Source: Acidovorax sp. GBBC 1281 (lineage in GTDB: Bacteria > Pseudomonadota > Gammaproteobacteria > Burkholderiales > Burkholderiaceae_C). From it: a stretch of 64,000 nucleotides of DNA. Under the pieces are notes generated by a model. It was not told the origin of the DNA, ran no database searches, and was given only the letters and a program-made list of their open reading frames with translations. The DNA lies in assembly GCF_028473645.1 (NCBI RefSeq), contig NZ_CP097269.1, positions 1,878,001 through 1,942,000 on the forward strand. The letters are read 5' to 3'. The translations under genes and the position numbers were made by a program. Within the stretch, counting starts at the first letter, position 1; the number at the start of each line of letters is the position of its first letter. This document shows, piece by piece, positions 26,175 to 35,520 of this stretch.

Positions 26175-27500
26175 ATGCACACCAATTTCGACACCCTGGA
26201 AGGCTGGCTCGGCCATTGCGAGCGCCTGCACCCGAAGAACATCGACATGGGCCTGGACCGCGTGCGTGCCGTGGCCCGGCGCATGGATCTGCGGTTCGAC
26301 TGCCCGGTCATCACCGTGGCCGGCACCAACGGCAAGGGCTCCACCTGCGCCATGCTCGAAGCGGTGGCGCTGCAGTCGGGCTATCGCACCGGGGTGTACA
26401 CGTCGCCGCACCTGGTGCACTTCGAGGAGCGGTGCCGCATCCACGGCGAGATCGTCGCCGCATCGGATTTGATCGCGCACTTCGCCGCCGTGGAAAGCGC
26501 CAGGACCCTGGACGGCGAGGACATCTCGCTGTCGTACTTCGAGTTCACCACCCTGGCGATTCTGCGGCTCATGAGCCTGTCGCGGCTGGATGTGGCCATC
26601 CTCGAGGTCGGCCTGGGCGGGCGGCTCGATGCCACCAACGTGATCGACACGGACTGCGCCGTCATCACCAGCATCGACATCGACCACACCGAATTCCTGG
26701 GGCCCGACCGCGAAACCATCGGGCGCGAGAAGGCCGGCATCATGCGCACGGGCCGCCCCGTGGTGGTGAGCGATCCCATGGCGCCGCAGAGCGTGCTCGA
26801 CCATGCGCTGGAAATCGGCGCCGACCTGTGGCGGTTCGGCCATGACTTCAACTTTTCAGGCGACAAGCAGCAGTGGAGCTGGGCCGGGCGGGGCCGCCGC
26901 TACGCCGGCATGGCCTACCCCTCCTTGCGGGGCGCCAACCAGCTCGTCAATGCCTCCGGTGCCCTGGCAGCGCTCGAGGCCCTGCGCGACCGGCTTCCGG
27001 TCACCGCGCAGGCGGTGCGCAACGGGCTGGCCATGGTGGAGCTGCCCGGGCGCTTCCAGATCGTTCCCGGCCAGCCGACCCTGGTGCTGGATGTGGCGCA
27101 CAACCCCCATTCGGTGGCGGCGCTGACCGCCAACCTGGACGCGATGGGGTTCTTCCCCACCACGCATGCCGTGCTGGGCGCCATGGTCGACAAGGACCTC
27201 GGCCCCATGCTGGCCAAGATCGGCCCGCTGGTGGACCGCTGGTATTTCACCGATCTGCCCACGCCCCGCGCCGAGAGCGCCGCGGGCCTGCAGCAGAAAT
27301 GGAATGCCCTGCAGATCGTGGCCGGGGGGCGCCGCACCGTGCCCACCAGCCTGCACGCGGACCCTCAGCAGGCACTGCAGGCGGCCGTCGATGCCGCGGA
27401 GCCGGCTGATAGAATCGTGGTCTTTGGCTCGTTCTACACGGTGGGCGGCGTTCTGACCAACGGGACGCCTCGCCTGCAGGCCAAGCATCTGGGCGCATAA
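26175..27500 (+). CDS. folC: dihydrofolate/folylpolyglutamate synthase
   Basis: Adds glutamate to dihydropteroate and folates with ATP. It is a 441-residue Mur-ligase-like protein: ITVAGTNGKGSTCAMLEAV P-loop (~45-63), YTSPHLVHFEERCRI (~76), LEVGLGGRLDATNVID (~145), SIDIDHTEFLG (~172), and the C-terminal Mur domain with LDVAHNPHSVAAL (~300). It is first gene of the conserved run folC-SPOR-cvpA-purF-metZ-gltX. Confidence 0.95.
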   Translation: MHTNFDTLEGWLGHCERLHPKNIDMGLDRVRAVARRMDLRFDCPVITVAGTNGKGSTCAMLEAVALQSGYRTGVYTSPHLVHFEERCRIHGEIVAASDLIAHFAAVESARTLDGEDISLSYFEFTTLAILRLMSLSRLDVAILEVGLGGRLDATNVIDTDCAVITSIDIDHTEFLGPDRETIGREKAGIMRTGRPVVVSDPMAPQSVLDHALEIGADLWRFGHDFNFSGDKQQWSWAGRGRRYAGMAYPSLRGANQLVNASGALAALEALRDRLPVTAQAVRNGLAMVELPGRFQIVPGQPTLVLDVAHNPHSVAALTANLDAMGFFPTTHAVLGAMVDKDLGPMLAKIGPLVDRWYFTDLPTPRAESAAGLQQKWNALQIVAGGRRTVPTSLHADPQQALQAAVDAAEPADRIVVFGSFYTVGGVLTNGTPRLQAKHLGA

Positions 27501-27522
27501 GGTCCGCACGATTCTGCACTCC

Positions 27523-28371
27523 ATGGCATTTTTCAAGTTTCGGTGGCCCGGCAGCAAGGAGCAACCCGATAAACCCGCGGGCAAGCGTTCGCGCAATGCC
27601 CAGGCCGAGAGCATCGAGGCCATGCGTCGGCGCGCACGGCACCGGCTGATCGGCGCAGCGGTGCTGGTGTTGCTGGGGGTGGTGGGTTTCCCCATCCTGT
27701 TCGACACCCAGCCGCGTCCCATCCCAGTCGATATTCCCATCGACATTCCCGATCGCAACAAGGTGGCTCCCCTGGTGGTGCCCGAGGCTGCGCCGGCCCG
27801 TCCGGCAGCGTCGGCGCCGGCCATGGCGTTGGCCGGGGGCCTGGCCGAAGGCGAAGAGGTCGTGCCGTCCAGCCGCAACGCGCCCAAGCCGGCGGGGTCT
27901 GCGCCGGTGCATGCCCCTGCGCCCGCGCTTGCGGCGGCGTCCAAGCCTGAGGTGCGGGCCGAGCCCAAGCCGGCCCCCCGGCCGGAGCCGAAGCCGCAGG
28001 TCCACGAAGCGAAACCGGAACCCAAACCCGAACCCAAGCCCGAGGCCAAACCGCAGCGCTCGGAAGACGCGGCGCGTGCGCGGGCCTTGCTCGAAGGGCG
28101 CGATACCCCGGCTCCGGCTGCGGCCGCCTCCAAAAGCGAAGAGGGCCGGCTGATCGTGCAGGTGGGCGCCTTTGCAGATGCCGACAAGGCCCGCGAAGTG
28201 CGCCAGTCGCTGGAGCGCGCCGGCCTCAAGACCTACACCCAGGTGGTAGACACCAAGGACGGTAAACGCACCCGTGTGCGGGTCGGCCCCTATGCCTCCC
28301 GCGCCGAAGCGGACAAGGCGGCTGCGCGTGTGAAGGGCCTGGGCCTGTCGGCTTCGGTCCTGGCGCTGTAG
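27523..28371 (+). CDS. SPOR-domain membrane protein (DedD/FtsN-like)
   Basis: A 282-residue bitopic inner-membrane protein: a basic cytoplasmic N-terminus (KRSRNAQAESIEAMRRRARHR), one membrane segment (LIGAAVLVLLGVVGFPILF, ~43-61), and a long Pro/Ala/Lys-rich periplasmic linker with PKPEPKPE repeats (~150-185). It ends in a SPOR domain (RLIVQVGAFADADKAREVRQSLERAG...ARVKGLGLSASVLAL, ~208-282) that binds denuded peptidoglycan at the septum. Its position between folC and cvpA matches dedD. A cell-division role is likely. Confidence 0.9.
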   Translation: MAFFKFRWPGSKEQPDKPAGKRSRNAQAESIEAMRRRARHRLIGAAVLVLLGVVGFPILFDTQPRPIPVDIPIDIPDRNKVAPLVVPEAAPARPAASAPAMALAGGLAEGEEVVPSSRNAPKPAGSAPVHAPAPALAAASKPEVRAEPKPAPRPEPKPQVHEAKPEPKPEPKPEAKPQRSEDAARARALLEGRDTPAPAAAASKSEEGRLIVQVGAFADADKAREVRQSLERAGLKTYTQVVDTKDGKRTRVRVGPYASRAEADKAAARVKGLGLSASVLAL

Positions 28372-28395
28372 CCGGCCGACGGCTCGCGTGCGTGC

Positions 28396-28884
28396 ATGGC
28401 ATCGCTGGACTGGATTTTCTTGGCGGTGCTGCTGGGGTCCCTGGTGCTGGGGGCCTGGCGCGGGCTGATTTATGAAGTGTTGTCGCTGGCAGGCTGGGTC
28501 ATGGCCTTTTTCATGGCCCAGTGGTGGGCCGAGGACGTGGGGCGGTGGCTGCCGATTTCCGATTCGGCCGAGTCCGTGCGGCATGCGGCGGGCTTTGCGC
28601 TGGCGTTCATCGGCACGCTGTTTGCCTGTGGATTCCTGGCCTGGCTGGCCAAAAAATTGATCGAGGCGGTGGGGCTGCGCCCTGTGGACCGCACGCTCGG
28701 GGCCGCGTTCGGGGCCCTGCGGGGCATGGTGCTGCTGCTGGCGGCATCGCTCGTGGTGCTGTGGACTCCCTTGCAGGAGGGGCTGTGGTGGAAAGAGTCG
28801 CAGGCCGCCCCCATATTGACGGGTGTGCTGGAAGTTTTGAAGCCGGCTTTGCCGCCAGCGCTGGGAAGGCATCTGCCTTCATGA
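28396..28884 (+). CDS. cvpA: CvpA family membrane protein
   Basis: A 162-residue protein with four hydrophobic segments (starting WIFLAVLLGSLVLGAWRG, VMAFFMAQWW, AAGFALAFIGTLFACGFLAWLA and LRGMVLLLAASLVVLW). CvpA proteins are needed for colicin V export in E. coli and for envelope integrity. The gene sits before purF, as in many proteobacteria, and is 24 bases after the SPOR gene. Confidence 0.92.
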   Translation: MASLDWIFLAVLLGSLVLGAWRGLIYEVLSLAGWVMAFFMAQWWAEDVGRWLPISDSAESVRHAAGFALAFIGTLFACGFLAWLAKKLIEAVGLRPVDRTLGAAFGALRGMVLLLAASLVVLWTPLQEGLWWKESQAAPILTGVLEVLKPALPPALGRHLPS

Positions 28885-28962
28885 CAGGGACGCGGCGCCA
28901 CCCCGGTGGCGCTGCACTGATTTTTTATTGCGGGATCGCCCGCCTTTGGATGGAACGCGAAT

Positions 28963-30471
28963 ATGTGTGGAATCGTCGGCGTGGTCAGCACGGCTCCTGT
29001 CAACCAACTGGTCTATGACGCTCTGCTGCTCCTGCAGCACCGGGGCCAGGATGCGGCGGGTATCGTCACCCAGCAGGGGCGCAAGTTCTTCATGCACAAG
29101 GCCAAGGGCATGGTGCGCGACGTGTTTCGCACGCGCAACATGCGTGCACTGCCGGGCACGGTCGGCCTGGGGCAGGTGCGCTACCCCACGGCGGGCAATG
29201 CCTACAGCGAGGAAGAGGCCCAGCCGTTCTACGTGAACGCCCCCTTCGGCTTGGTGCTGGTGCACAACGGCAACCTGACCAATGCGCAATCGCTGCGCGC
29301 CGAACTGTTTTCGACCGATCACCGCCACACCAACACCGAGAGCGACTCCGAAGTGCTGCTCAACGTGTTCGCGCATGAGCTGGAGCGCGCCACCCGCGGT
29401 GTGCCGCTGCAGACCGAAGACGTGTTCGCGGCCGTGCGTGCCGTGCACCGCCGCGTCAAGGGCTCCTACGCCGTGATCGCGCTGATCGCCGGCCACGGGC
29501 TGGTCGCCTTCCGCGATCCCCACGGCATCCGCCCGCTGTGCATGGGCCGCAGCCCGGAAGGCACCGTGATGGTCGGCAGCGAGTCGGTGGCCCTGGAAGG
29601 CACCAACCACTTGTTCGAGCGCGATATCCAGCCGGGCGAGGCTGTGTTCATCACGGACGACGGCACGGTGCATGCGCAGCAGTGCGCCGATGCGCCGCAG
29701 CTCAACCCCTGCATCTTCGAGTTCGTCTATCTGGCGCGTCCGGATTCGGTGCTGGACGGCATCTCGGTGTATCAGGCCCGCCTGAACCTGGGCGAGGCAT
29801 TGGCCAAGCGCGTGGTCTCCACGGTGCCGCCCAGCGAGATCGACGTGATCATTCCCATTCCGGAATCGAGCCGCCCGAGCGCCACGCAACTGGCGCATCT
29901 GCTGGGCATTCCGTACCGCGAGGGCTTCGTGAAGAACCGCTACGTTGGGCGCACCTTCATCATGCCGGGGCAGGGCGTTCGCAAGAAGTCCGTGCGGCAA
30001 AAGCTCAACGTCATCGCCAGCGAGTTCAAGGGCCGCAACGTGCTGCTGGTGGACGATTCCATCGTGCGTGGCACCACCTCGCGCGAGATCGTGCAGATGG
30101 CGCGCGACGCGGGCGCCCGCAAGGTCTACCTGGCCAGCGCCGCGCCGCCGGTGCGCTATCCCAACGTGTACGGCATCGACATGCCCACGAGCAATGAACT
30201 GGTGGCCCATGGCCGCACGGTCGAAGAAGTGCGGCAGTCCATCGGCTGCGATGCCTTGATCTATCAAGACGTCAACGGCATGAAGAAGGCGGTCGGCGCC
30301 CTGAACGGGCGCATCGAAGGCTTCGACGCCTCGTGCTTCGACGGCGTGTACGTCACGGGCGACATCACCGCGCAGGACATCGCGCGGCTGAACGAAGGGC
30401 GTGTAGGCGCGGAAGAGCCGCAGGAGGAAGACACCTCCCGCCTGGCCCTGCCCAACGCGCAGGACGCCTGA
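28963..30471 (+). CDS. purF: amidophosphoribosyltransferase
   Basis: Makes phosphoribosylamine from PRPP and glutamine, the committed step of purine synthesis. It is a 502-residue two-domain enzyme. The N-terminal Ntn glutaminase begins MCGIVGVVS, with Cys2 as nucleophile after Met removal. The phosphoribosyltransferase domain carries the PRPP loop VLLVDDSIVRGTTSREIV (~360). It is usually feedback-inhibited by AMP and GMP. In operon-like order with cvpA and metZ. Confidence 0.96.
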   Translation: MCGIVGVVSTAPVNQLVYDALLLLQHRGQDAAGIVTQQGRKFFMHKAKGMVRDVFRTRNMRALPGTVGLGQVRYPTAGNAYSEEEAQPFYVNAPFGLVLVHNGNLTNAQSLRAELFSTDHRHTNTESDSEVLLNVFAHELERATRGVPLQTEDVFAAVRAVHRRVKGSYAVIALIAGHGLVAFRDPHGIRPLCMGRSPEGTVMVGSESVALEGTNHLFERDIQPGEAVFITDDGTVHAQQCADAPQLNPCIFEFVYLARPDSVLDGISVYQARLNLGEALAKRVVSTVPPSEIDVIIPIPESSRPSATQLAHLLGIPYREGFVKNRYVGRTFIMPGQGVRKKSVRQKLNVIASEFKGRNVLLVDDSIVRGTTSREIVQMARDAGARKVYLASAAPPVRYPNVYGIDMPTSNELVAHGRTVEEVRQSIGCDALIYQDVNGMKKAVGALNGRIEGFDASCFDGVYVTGDITAQDIARLNEGRVGAEEPQEEDTSRLALPNAQDA

Positions 30472-30497
30472 CCGCTATTCGCTTGGATCTTCACGCC

Positions 30498-31730
30498 ATG
30501 AACTCCCCCTTGAATGCCCGAACCCTTCCCGAAGGCCTGCACCCCGACACGCTGGCGGTGCGCGAAGCCATTCCCCGCAGCGTGTACGGCGAGCATTCCG
30601 AGGCGCTGTACCTGAGCAGCAGCTTCGTGCAGCCCGACGCGGCGACGGCGGCGCGCCGGTTTGCCGGCGAGGAAGAGGGCTACACCTACACCCGGACCGG
30701 CAATCCCACGGTCACGAGCTTCGAGCGGCGCCTGGCCGCCCTGGAAGGCACCGAATCCGCGATCGGCACCGCCACCGGCATGTCGGCCATCCTGCTCATG
30801 TGCCTGGCACTGCTCAAGACCGGCGACCATGTGATCTGCTCCCGGTCGGTGTTCGGCTCGACCATCAAGCTCATCGGCGGAGAGCTGTCGCGTTTCGGCG
30901 TGCAGACCACGTTCGTGCCGCAGACCGATGCGGCCGCATGGAAGGCCGCGCTGCGCCCAGAAACGCGGCTCATGTTTGCGGAAACCCCCACCAATCCGCT
31001 GACCGATCTGTGCGATATCCAGGCGCTGGCCGACATCGCCCATGAAGCCGGCGTGCTGCTTGCTGTGGACAACTGCTTTGCCTCTCCCGCCTTGCAGCAG
31101 CCCGCCAAATGGGGGGCGGATCTGGTCCTGCACTCCGGCACCAAGTTCCTCGACGGACAAGGCAGGGTGATGGCGGGGGCCGTGTGCGGACCCCGCGCGC
31201 TCATCGACGACAAGCTCGCGCCCATGATCCGCAGCGCGGGCATGAACCTGTCGCCCTTCAATGCATGGGTGGTTCTGAAGGGCATGGAAACCTTGTCCAT
31301 CCGCATGAAGGCGCAGAGTGCCAACGCGCTGCAGCTGGCCAACTGGCTCGAATCGCATCCACATGTGGCGCGCGTGTACTACCCGGGGCTGGCGTCCCAT
31401 CCCCAGCATGCGCTGGCCATGCGCCAGCAATCCGGCCTCGGCGGCGCCGTGCTGTCGTTCGACGTCAAGGTGAAAGAGGGCGATCCGGCCTCGGCCCGTG
31501 CACAGGCATTCCATGTGATCGACAGCACGCGGGTGTGCAGCATCACGGCCAATCTCGGCGACACCAAGACCACCATCACCCATCCCGCCAGCACCTCGCA
31601 TGGCCGCCTGACCGAAGAGCAGCGCCAGGCTGCCGGCCTGGGGCAAGGCCTGATCCGCGTGGCGGTCGGGCTGGAACACATCGAAGATTTGAAGGCCGAC
31701 CTCGCGCGCGGCCTGGATACCCTGCAATGA
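30498..31730 (+). CDS. metZ: O-succinylhomoserine sulfhydrylase
   Basis: A PLP enzyme of the Cys/Met gamma-family that makes homocysteine from O-succinylhomoserine and sulfide. It has 410 residues: [10 protein letters not shown] (~59), ATGMSAIL (~93), the Asp pairing with PLP in [16 protein letters not shown] (~190), the Lys site [18 protein letters not shown] (~215), and C-terminal [26 protein letters not shown]. The purF-metZ order favours MetZ over MetB or MetC. Its stop overlaps gltX (ATGA). Confidence 0.93.
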   Translation: MNSPLNARTLPEGLHPDTLAVREAIPRSVYGEHSEALYLSSSFVQPDAATAARRFAGEEEGYTYTRTGNPTVTSFERRLAALEGTESAIGTATGMSAILLMCLALLKTGDHVICSRSVFGSTIKLIGGELSRFGVQTTFVPQTDAAAWKAALRPETRLMFAETPTNPLTDLCDIQALADIAHEAGVLLAVDNCFASPALQQPAKWGADLVLHSGTKFLDGQGRVMAGAVCGPRALIDDKLAPMIRSAGMNLSPFNAWVVLKGMETLSIRMKAQSANALQLANWLESHPHVARVYYPGLASHPQHALAMRQQSGLGGAVLSFDVKVKEGDPASARAQAFHVIDSTRVCSITANLGDTKTTITHPASTSHGRLTEEQRQAAGLGQGLIRVAVGLEHIEDLKADLARGLDTLQ

Positions 31731-33142
31731 CCGAAGCCAACCTGACCCAGCGCGTTCGCACGCGTTTCGCTCCCTCGCCCACAGGGTTCATCCATCTGGG
31801 GAACATTCGCTCCGCCCTGTACCCCTGGGCGTTCGCCCGCGCGACGGGTGGCGACTTCATCCTGCGCATCGAGGACACCGACCTGGAGCGGTCCAGCCAG
31901 GCCGCCGTGGACGTGATTCTGGAAGGCATGGAATGGCTCGGCATGCAGCCCGACGAAGGCCCGTTCTACCAGATGCAGCGCATGGACCGCTACAAGGAAG
32001 TGCTGGCCCAGCTGCAGGAGGCCGGCCATGTCTATCCCTGCTACATGAGCGTGCAGGAACTCGACGCGCTGCGCGAACGGCAGATGCAGGCCAAGGAAAA
32101 GCCGCGCTACGACGGCACGTGGCGCCCCGAGCCCGGCAAGACCCTGCCGGACGTGCCGCAGGGCGTGCAGCCGGTGCTGCGTTTTCGCAATCCGCTGGGC
32201 GGCTCCGTCGTCTGGGACGACAAGGTCAAGGGGCGCATCGAGATCCGCAACGACGAGCTCGACGATCTGGTGATCGCGCGGCCCGATGGCACGCCTACGT
32301 ACAACTTCTGCGTGGTGGTCGATGACATCGACATGGCGATCACCCACGTGATCCGTGGGGACGACCACGTCAACAACACACCGCGCCAGATCAATATCTT
32401 CGAGGCCCTCGGAAAGCAGCCTCCGGTGTATGCCCACCTGCCCACCGTGCTCAACGAGCAGGGCGAGAAGATGAGCAAGCGCAATGGTGCCAAGCCTGTG
32501 ACCCAGTACCGGGACGAAGGCTACCTGCCCGAAGCCATGGTGAACTACCTGGCCCGCCTGGGCTGGAGCCACGGCGACGACGAGATCTTCAGCCGCGAGC
32601 AATTCTTGCAGTGGTTCAATCTCGACCATCTGGGGCGCAGTGCCGCCCAGTTTGACGAAGCCAAGCTGCGGTGGGTGAACGCGCAGCATCTCAAAGCCAT
32701 GGCGGACGACGCCCTGGCCGCCCTCGTGGCGCCGCGGCTGGAACAGCGGGGTATTTCTGCGGCAGAGCTGGCCGATGGCCGCCTGCCGCGCATCTGCGCG
32801 CTTTTCAAGGACCGTTGCGACACGACCTTGGCATTGGCGGACTGGGCTTTCGTCTTCTACGGCGATGTGGCGCCCAATCCCGAGGAGTACGCCAAGCACG
32901 TGACCGAAGCCGTGTGGCCGGCTATCGGCGCGTTGGCGCAGGCCCTGGCCACCTGCGCGTGGGACAAGGCGGCGATCGCTGCCGCCTTCAAGGAAGTGCT
33001 GGCCGCCCATTCGCTCAAGATGCCGCAGCTGGCCATGCCAGTGCGCGTGCTGACCGTGGGAACGGCCCACACGCCATCGGTCGATGCGGTGCTCGAACTC
33101 GTAGGCCGCGAAAAAATCGCAGCGAGATTGCTGAAGCCTTAA
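31727..33142 (+). CDS. gltX: glutamyl-tRNA synthetase
   Basis: A class I synthetase of 471 residues, charging tRNA-Glu, whose genes lie just downstream. The HIGH-like motif is in [22 protein letters not shown] (~14-35), IEDTD is at ~48, and KMSKRNG lies at ~248. The C-terminal helical anticodon-binding region is complete. Its ATG overlaps the metZ stop. The tRNA operon promoter lies in its last codons. Confidence 0.96.
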   Translation: MTEANLTQRVRTRFAPSPTGFIHLGNIRSALYPWAFARATGGDFILRIEDTDLERSSQAAVDVILEGMEWLGMQPDEGPFYQMQRMDRYKEVLAQLQEAGHVYPCYMSVQELDALRERQMQAKEKPRYDGTWRPEPGKTLPDVPQGVQPVLRFRNPLGGSVVWDDKVKGRIEIRNDELDDLVIARPDGTPTYNFCVVVDDIDMAITHVIRGDDHVNNTPRQINIFEALGKQPPVYAHLPTVLNEQGEKMSKRNGAKPVTQYRDEGYLPEAMVNYLARLGWSHGDDEIFSREQFLQWFNLDHLGRSAAQFDEAKLRWVNAQHLKAMADDALAALVAPRLEQRGISAAELADGRLPRICALFKDRCDTTLALADWAFVFYGDVAPNPEEYAKHVTEAVWPAIGALAQALATCAWDKAAIAAAFKEVLAAHSLKMPQLAMPVRVLTVGTAHTPSVDAVLELVGREKIAARLLKP

Positions 33143-33157
33143 AAACCTGTCTATAAT
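33128..33157 (+). promoter_or_regulatory. sigma-70 promoter for the tRNA cluster
   Basis: TTGCTG, 18 bases, then a perfect TATAAT at 33152-33157. The -35 lies within the gltX 3' end and the -10 just beyond its stop. Transcription would start ~40-45 bases before the first tRNA. Confidence 0.7.
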
Positions 33158-33207
33158 TCAAGGCTCAGGAAATGATGACAGTCACAGTGTGAATGTGGTC
33201 ATTCAGT

Positions 33208-33283
<76 letters not shown>

Positions 33284-33317
33284 CTGAAAGTTAGAGAACG
33301 GTTAGTTCCCAGGTTTT

Positions 33318-33393
33318 GACCCTATCGTCTAGAGGCCTAGGACATCACCCTTTCACGGTGAGTACCGGGGTTCGAATCCCCGTAGGGTCGCCA
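33318..33393 (+). tRNA. tRNA-Glu (TTC), copy 1
   Basis: A 76-base cloverleaf with acceptor GACCCTA/TAGGGTC, anticodon TTC in CACCCTTTCACGGTG, T-arm GGGGTTCGAATCCCC, encoded CCA. Confidence 0.95.
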
Positions 33394-33443
33394 AGTTTGT
33401 AGCACTTGGCTTGTGTCTTTTCACAAGCAAACGCTGCCTGCCA

Positions 33444-33520
33444 GGAGTGGTAGTTCAGTTGGTTAGAATACCGGCCTGTCACGCCGGGGGTCGCGGGTTC
33501 GAGTCCCGTCCACTCCGCCA
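33444..33520 (+). tRNA. tRNA-Asp (GTC), copy 1
   Basis: A 77-base cloverleaf with acceptor GGAGTGG/CCACTCC, anticodon GTC in CCGGCCTGTCACGCCGG, T-loop TTCGAGT, encoded CCA. Confidence 0.95.
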
Positions 33521-33527
33521 GTCAAAG

Positions 33528-33559
33528 CCCTTGCAGGTCTTGGATGTGCAAGGGTTTTT
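33528..33559 (+). terminator. terminator after the first tRNA unit
   Basis: CCCTTGCA...TGCAAGGG stem (8 bp, 11-base loop) followed by TTTTTC. It may attenuate transcription into the second unit, which has no obvious promoter of its own. Confidence 0.7.
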
Positions 33560-33582
33560 CTTTGGTGAATGCCGAAGAAAGT

Positions 33583-33658
<76 letters not shown>

Positions 33659-33692
33659 CTGAAAGTTAGAGAACGGTTAGTTCCCAGGTTTT

Positions 33693-33768
33693 GACCCTAT
33701 CGTCTAGAGGCCTAGGACATCACCCTTTCACGGTGAGTACCGGGGTTCGAATCCCCGTAGGGTCGCCA
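33693..33768 (+). tRNA. tRNA-Glu (TTC), copy 2
   Basis: Identical to the copy at 33318-33393. Confidence 0.95.
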
Positions 33769-33818
33769 AGTTTGTAGCACTTGGCTTGTGTCTTTTCACA
33801 AGCAAACGCTGCCTGCCA

Positions 33819-33895
33819 GGAGTGGTAGTTCAGTTGGTTAGAATACCGGCCTGTCACGCCGGGGGTCGCGGGTTCGAGTCCCGTCCACTCCGCCA
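33819..33895 (+). tRNA. tRNA-Asp (GTC), copy 2
   Basis: Identical to the copy at 33444-33520. Confidence 0.95.
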
Positions 33896-33900
33896 TATGG

Positions 33901-33936
33901 AAGCCCTCGCAAGCAATGCTTGCGAGGGCTTTTTCT
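33901..33936 (+). terminator. terminator after the second tRNA unit
   Basis: A 15-bp stem AAGCCCTCGCAAGCA, complemented at 33917-33931, then TTTTTC. Stronger than the terminator between the units. Confidence 0.85.
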
Positions 33937-34292
33937 TTGGTTTTTGGTGGCGAGAGGCGGCTTCGCTGCGTGGGATGTGTCCACCCGTTCCGGATCAATC
34001 AATAGTGGCTCTTCATAAGAATGCTGCAATGCCAGCGGATGGCCTGGTCTGAATAAGGGCTTTACATGTTGGCGATCCGGGTGCACATCGCACTGCCGCC
34101 GGATGGGCCCCGTAGATGAGCCCACAGAACGCACCTTTGTTTTGGACTCGAGGGAAGGCGCATCGCATCGGGCCTGTTCCGAACGGGCACAATCGCGCCT
34201 TTTCGCCCACTTGCCGTCAAAGGATCGCTCTTGCCGCCACAGCGCCACCGCTCGGCAGTCCAGGGCCATACCGGCATCGCACCACCCCTTCC
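33937..34292 (+). other. gene-free stretch before the acyltransferase-like gene
   Basis: About 355 bases in which I see no credible gene. It must carry the promoter of the following membrane protein gene, but no clear -35/-10 pair stands out. Confidence 0.4.
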
Positions 34293-35474
34293 ATGCCCAT
34301 CGACCGCTCCCTGCCTTCCCCCAACGCTGGCCCCGCGTCTGCCCGGCTGCAGTCCATCGACGCGCTGCGCGGGCTCGTCATCCTGTTCATGCTGCTGGAC
34401 CACGTGCGCGAAACTTTTTTCCTGCACCACCAGGTCAGCGACCCCATGGTCGTCGCGGCCACCTCGCCCGACCTGTTCGCAAGCCGGCTGCTGGCCCACG
34501 TGTGTGCGCCGGTGTTCGTGTTCCTCACGGGGCTGTCCGCCTGCCTGTATGGTTCGCGGCAGGGCGGAGGCCGGGGGGCGGCCTCGGTGTTCCTGCTCCA
34601 GCGTGGGTGCTTCCTGGTCGCGCTGGAACTCACACTGGTGAACTTTGCCTGGACCTTCCAGTGGCCGCCCCAGGTGGTGTACCTGCAGGTGATCTGGGTG
34701 ATCGGCCTGAGCATGCTGGCCCTGGCGGCGCTGCTGTGGCTGCCGCGCACCGTGTTGATCGCCCTGGGCGTGGCGATCGTGGCCGGGCACAACCTGCTCG
34801 ACGGGCTGCATTTTCCGGTCGGTCATGCGCTGCACATTCCCTGGGCGGTGCTGCACGACCGCGGCTGGATCGAAGTGGGCGAATCGCTGCGCCTGCGCAC
34901 TTCCTATCCGCTGCTGCCCTGGATCGGCGTGATCGCGCTGGGCTATGCGGCCGGACCCTGGTTCCTGGCGTCCACGGATGCGGGCGCGCGGCAGCGCCGC
35001 CTGCTGGCCTGGGGCACGGGGCTGCTGGCCGGGTTTGTCGTGTTGCGCTGGTGGAACGTGTACGGCGACAAGCCCTGGGTGCCGGGTGAAACGGCCCTGG
35101 CCACCGCGATGTCGTTTCTCAACGTGACCAAATACCCGCCTTCGCTGCTGTTCATCGCGCTCACGCTGGGCATCGGCCTGCTGGTGCTGCGGGCGTTCGA
35201 GCGCGCGCGGCCCGGGGCCGGGCTGGGGGTGCTGGCGGGGTTCGGTGCCGCGCCCATGTTCTTTTACCTGCTGCACCTGTACGTGCTCAAGCTGCTTTAC
35301 CTCGCGGCGGTGGCCGTGTGGGGCAAGACCCAGGACACGTATTTCGGGTTCGACGCCATGTGGGCCGTCTGGCTGTGCACGGCCGTCCTGGCCATGGCGC
35401 TGTACCCCGCGGTGAAAGCCTTTGGGGCCTTCAAGGCGCGGCGGCGCGACATCGCCTGGCTCAAGTACCTTTGA
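34293..35474 (+). CDS. heparan-alpha-glucosaminide N-acetyltransferase-like membrane protein (DUF1624)
   Basis: A 393-residue polytopic inner-membrane protein with about ten hydrophobic segments. The N-terminus RLQSIDALRGLVILFMLLDHVRETFF carries the conserved Asp-x-x-Arg-Gly and His of the acyltransferase-like DUF1624 family. The family is related to human HGSNAT, but the bacterial substrate is unknown. C-terminal FFYLLHLYVLKLLYL is also typical. The ATG at 34293 was chosen because the frame upstream lacks family sequence. Confidence 0.85.
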   Translation: MPIDRSLPSPNAGPASARLQSIDALRGLVILFMLLDHVRETFFLHHQVSDPMVVAATSPDLFASRLLAHVCAPVFVFLTGLSACLYGSRQGGGRGAASVFLLQRGCFLVALELTLVNFAWTFQWPPQVVYLQVIWVIGLSMLALAALLWLPRTVLIALGVAIVAGHNLLDGLHFPVGHALHIPWAVLHDRGWIEVGESLRLRTSYPLLPWIGVIALGYAAGPWFLASTDAGARQRRLLAWGTGLLAGFVVLRWWNVYGDKPWVPGETALATAMSFLNVTKYPPSLLFIALTLGIGLLVLRAFERARPGAGLGVLAGFGAAPMFFYLLHLYVLKLLYLAAVAVWGKTQDTYFGFDAMWAVWLCTAVLAMALYPAVKAFGAFKARRRDIAWLKYL

Positions 35475-35520
35475 GCGTGGGCGGTGCCGTCGCGGGTGCC
35501 CGCGTTGGTGCGCAGCCGGG

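Noticed and set aside
30400..30497. Riboswitch ahead of metZ
   Set aside because: Only 26 bases separate purF and metZ; no conserved SAM or SAH riboswitch elements are visible.
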